A DNA stretch of 64,000 nucleotides from Methanoplanus endosymbiosus (GTDB lineage Archaea > Halobacteriota > Methanomicrobia > Methanomicrobiales > Methanomicrobiaceae). Below are positions 63,122-64,000 of the stretch, piece by piece. The notes under the pieces are model-generated. The model made no database searches, had not been told where the DNA came from, and saw only the letters and a program-made list of their open reading frames with translations. A program made the position numbers and the translations under genes. The DNA is taken from assembly GCF_024662215.1 (NCBI RefSeq), contig NZ_CP096115.1, forward strand, positions 1,426,001 through 1,490,000, read 5' to 3'. How positions within the stretch are numbered: the first letter of the stretch is position 1; each line of letters begins with the position of its first letter.

Positions 63122-64000
63122 TCACTTCTTCCCCTTAGCAAGTTTTGCCTTCACTGCTTCAGATCCTTTTTTTATGTAACCTTTCTTCCATATGACTACA
63201 AGTCCAAGTCCGGCAATGATGATGACAACAATCTCAAGGACTGGAATCTTTGAAAAGCCTCCGCCCATACCTCCCATCATGCCGCCTCCGCCTCGTTGGG
63301 TGTTTGAACCGACATCAGAGGGATCAGGTGAGGAAGAACCTGAAGATACAGCAGATCCAGAACCTGATGAAATGGAATACTCCTTCTCATAGTCATTCCC
63401 GTTCAGGTCCTTGTATGTAATAATCACAGGAATCTCAGCTGAATATTTATCACTCTGCAGCTCATAAGTGACATCAAAGCTTGAGAAGTCATCAGGTTCA
63501 AGTGAACCGATCACATATATCTTGTACGGGTCAACAGGAACTGCCGGAGAACCAACTGTAACAACTATTGACATTGCATCCTCAAGTCCGGCATTGGTGA
63601 TGTCACCACTGACAGTGGAATAGCTTCCCGATGTTTTGGTCTCCACATTGTTTAAAATCGGATCCGCACCTGTTTTGTCATCACCATAGGATACCGGGAT
63701 TGATACGGACGAAATGTGCTTATTTATGCCGTTTCTCCATGAAGCATCAAATTCAATATATTTTGCATCCTCCGGCGTAATATCAAATTTCATCTCACAT
63801 GACTCATCGGGTTCAAGATTTCCGATAAAATAACTTGTCTGGGAAGAGGTGACACCTTCACCCAAAGGGGATATCTCAACTCCGTTAACTGTATTCTCCC
63901 TTGGATTGCCAATGAGAAGAGTAATCTTTTCCTCATTACCTTCCTGCCATGAATCCGGAGAGTCAATTACTGAGATAGACAGTCCTGTGCTCTCAATCTT
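63122..64000 (-). CDS. COG1361-type surface protein, N-terminus outside window
   Basis: At least 292 residues; the frame is open to the window end. It consists of repeated beta domains (NFQGN-type IGNLEPDESCEMKFDITPE and IGSLEPDDFSSFDVTYEL) as in COG1361 S-layer-related proteins, then a Gly/Ser linker, and a C-terminal membrane helix (IPVLEIVVIIIAGLGLVVIW) with a basic tail. It is 20 bases upstream of the ABC ATPase gene, the common order for exporters that carry an extra outside subunit. It may act with the MacB-like permease. Confidence 0.8.
   Translation of the reverse strand, partial: KIESTGLSISVIDSPDSWQEGNEEKITLLIGNPRENTVNGVEISPLGEGVTSSQTSYFIGNLEPDESCEMKFDITPEDAKYIEFDASWRNGINKHISSVSIPVSYGDDKTGADPILNNVETKTSGSYSTVSGDITNAGLEDAMSIVVTVGSPAVPVDPYKIYVIGSLEPDDFSSFDVTYELQSDKYSAEIPVIITYKDLNGNDYEKEYSISSGSGSAVSSGSSSPDPSDVGSNTQRGGGGMMGGMGGGFSKIPVLEIVVIIIAGLGLVVIWKKGYIKKGSEAVKAKLAKGKK

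Overview
The window looks like a chromosome segment of a methanogenic archaeon, most likely order Methanomicrobiales (Methanoplanus/Methanolacinia-like). The reasons are: an archaeal-type thymidylate synthase, fibrillarin, Nop5 and Cbf5; TATA-box promoters with very short leaders; oligo-T terminators; and a large S-layer protein with a Thr/Pro stalk and a C-terminal PGF-type sorting helix. The organism call is inferred from gene content; no database was searched.

Layout. 0-3 kb: a truncated thymidylate synthase, a TnpB element with a probable guide RNA end, a HEAT-repeat protein and an acylphosphatase. 3-4 kb: an orphan Cas1 homologue that appears to have lost two of its three metal ligands. 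4.3-10.5 kb: a polar amino acid ABC transporter (binding protein, two permeases, ATPase), a histidine kinase with a receiver protein, and a second binding protein. 10.7-13.7 kb: two phenylacetate-CoA ligase-type enzymes and a double-ACT protein. 13.9-21.6 kb: tRNA-Arg and three exported cell-surface proteins, the last being the S-layer protein. 22.3-24.8 kb: tRNA-Gln, a broken gene, a DUF1614 membrane protein and a VapBC pair whose toxin gene is frameshifted. 24.8-30.7 kb: RNA-modification genes (fibrillarin, Nop5, Cbf5), two membrane transport-type proteins and HemD.

30.93-44.37 kb: an integrated mobile element. It starts inside the 3' end of tRNA-Ser(GGA) with a tyrosine integrase, and an 11-bp copy of the tRNA end closes it 13.4 kb away. 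It carries winged-helix and AbrB-type regulators, a UvrD-like helicase, a DnaG-like primase with its domains in unusual order, iteron-like repeats, a duplicated ~70-bp hairpin sequence, and three membrane or secreted proteins. No capsid, terminase or conjugation ATPase is recognisable.

44.5-59.6 kb: the most interesting region, a divergent gene cluster. On the minus strand are two paralogous coiled-coil proteins resembling ESCRT-III, an SPFH/Band-7 protein with zinc ribbons, a PP2C phosphatase and a membrane Ser/Thr kinase with an outside beta-propeller. On the plus strand are a small unknown protein, a Vps4-like AAA ATPase with an MIT-like N-terminus, a membrane coiled-coil protein, a second coiled-coil protein, a bactofilin-like beta-helix protein and a zinc-ribbon protein sharing a short peptide motif with it. 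Together they suggest a phosphorylation-controlled membrane-remodelling or scaffold system; this is inference from domain content. 59.8-64 kb: a UPF0316 protein, a DUF2178-like membrane protein with an XRE regulator, and a MacB/LolD-type ABC exporter with a surface protein cut by the window end.
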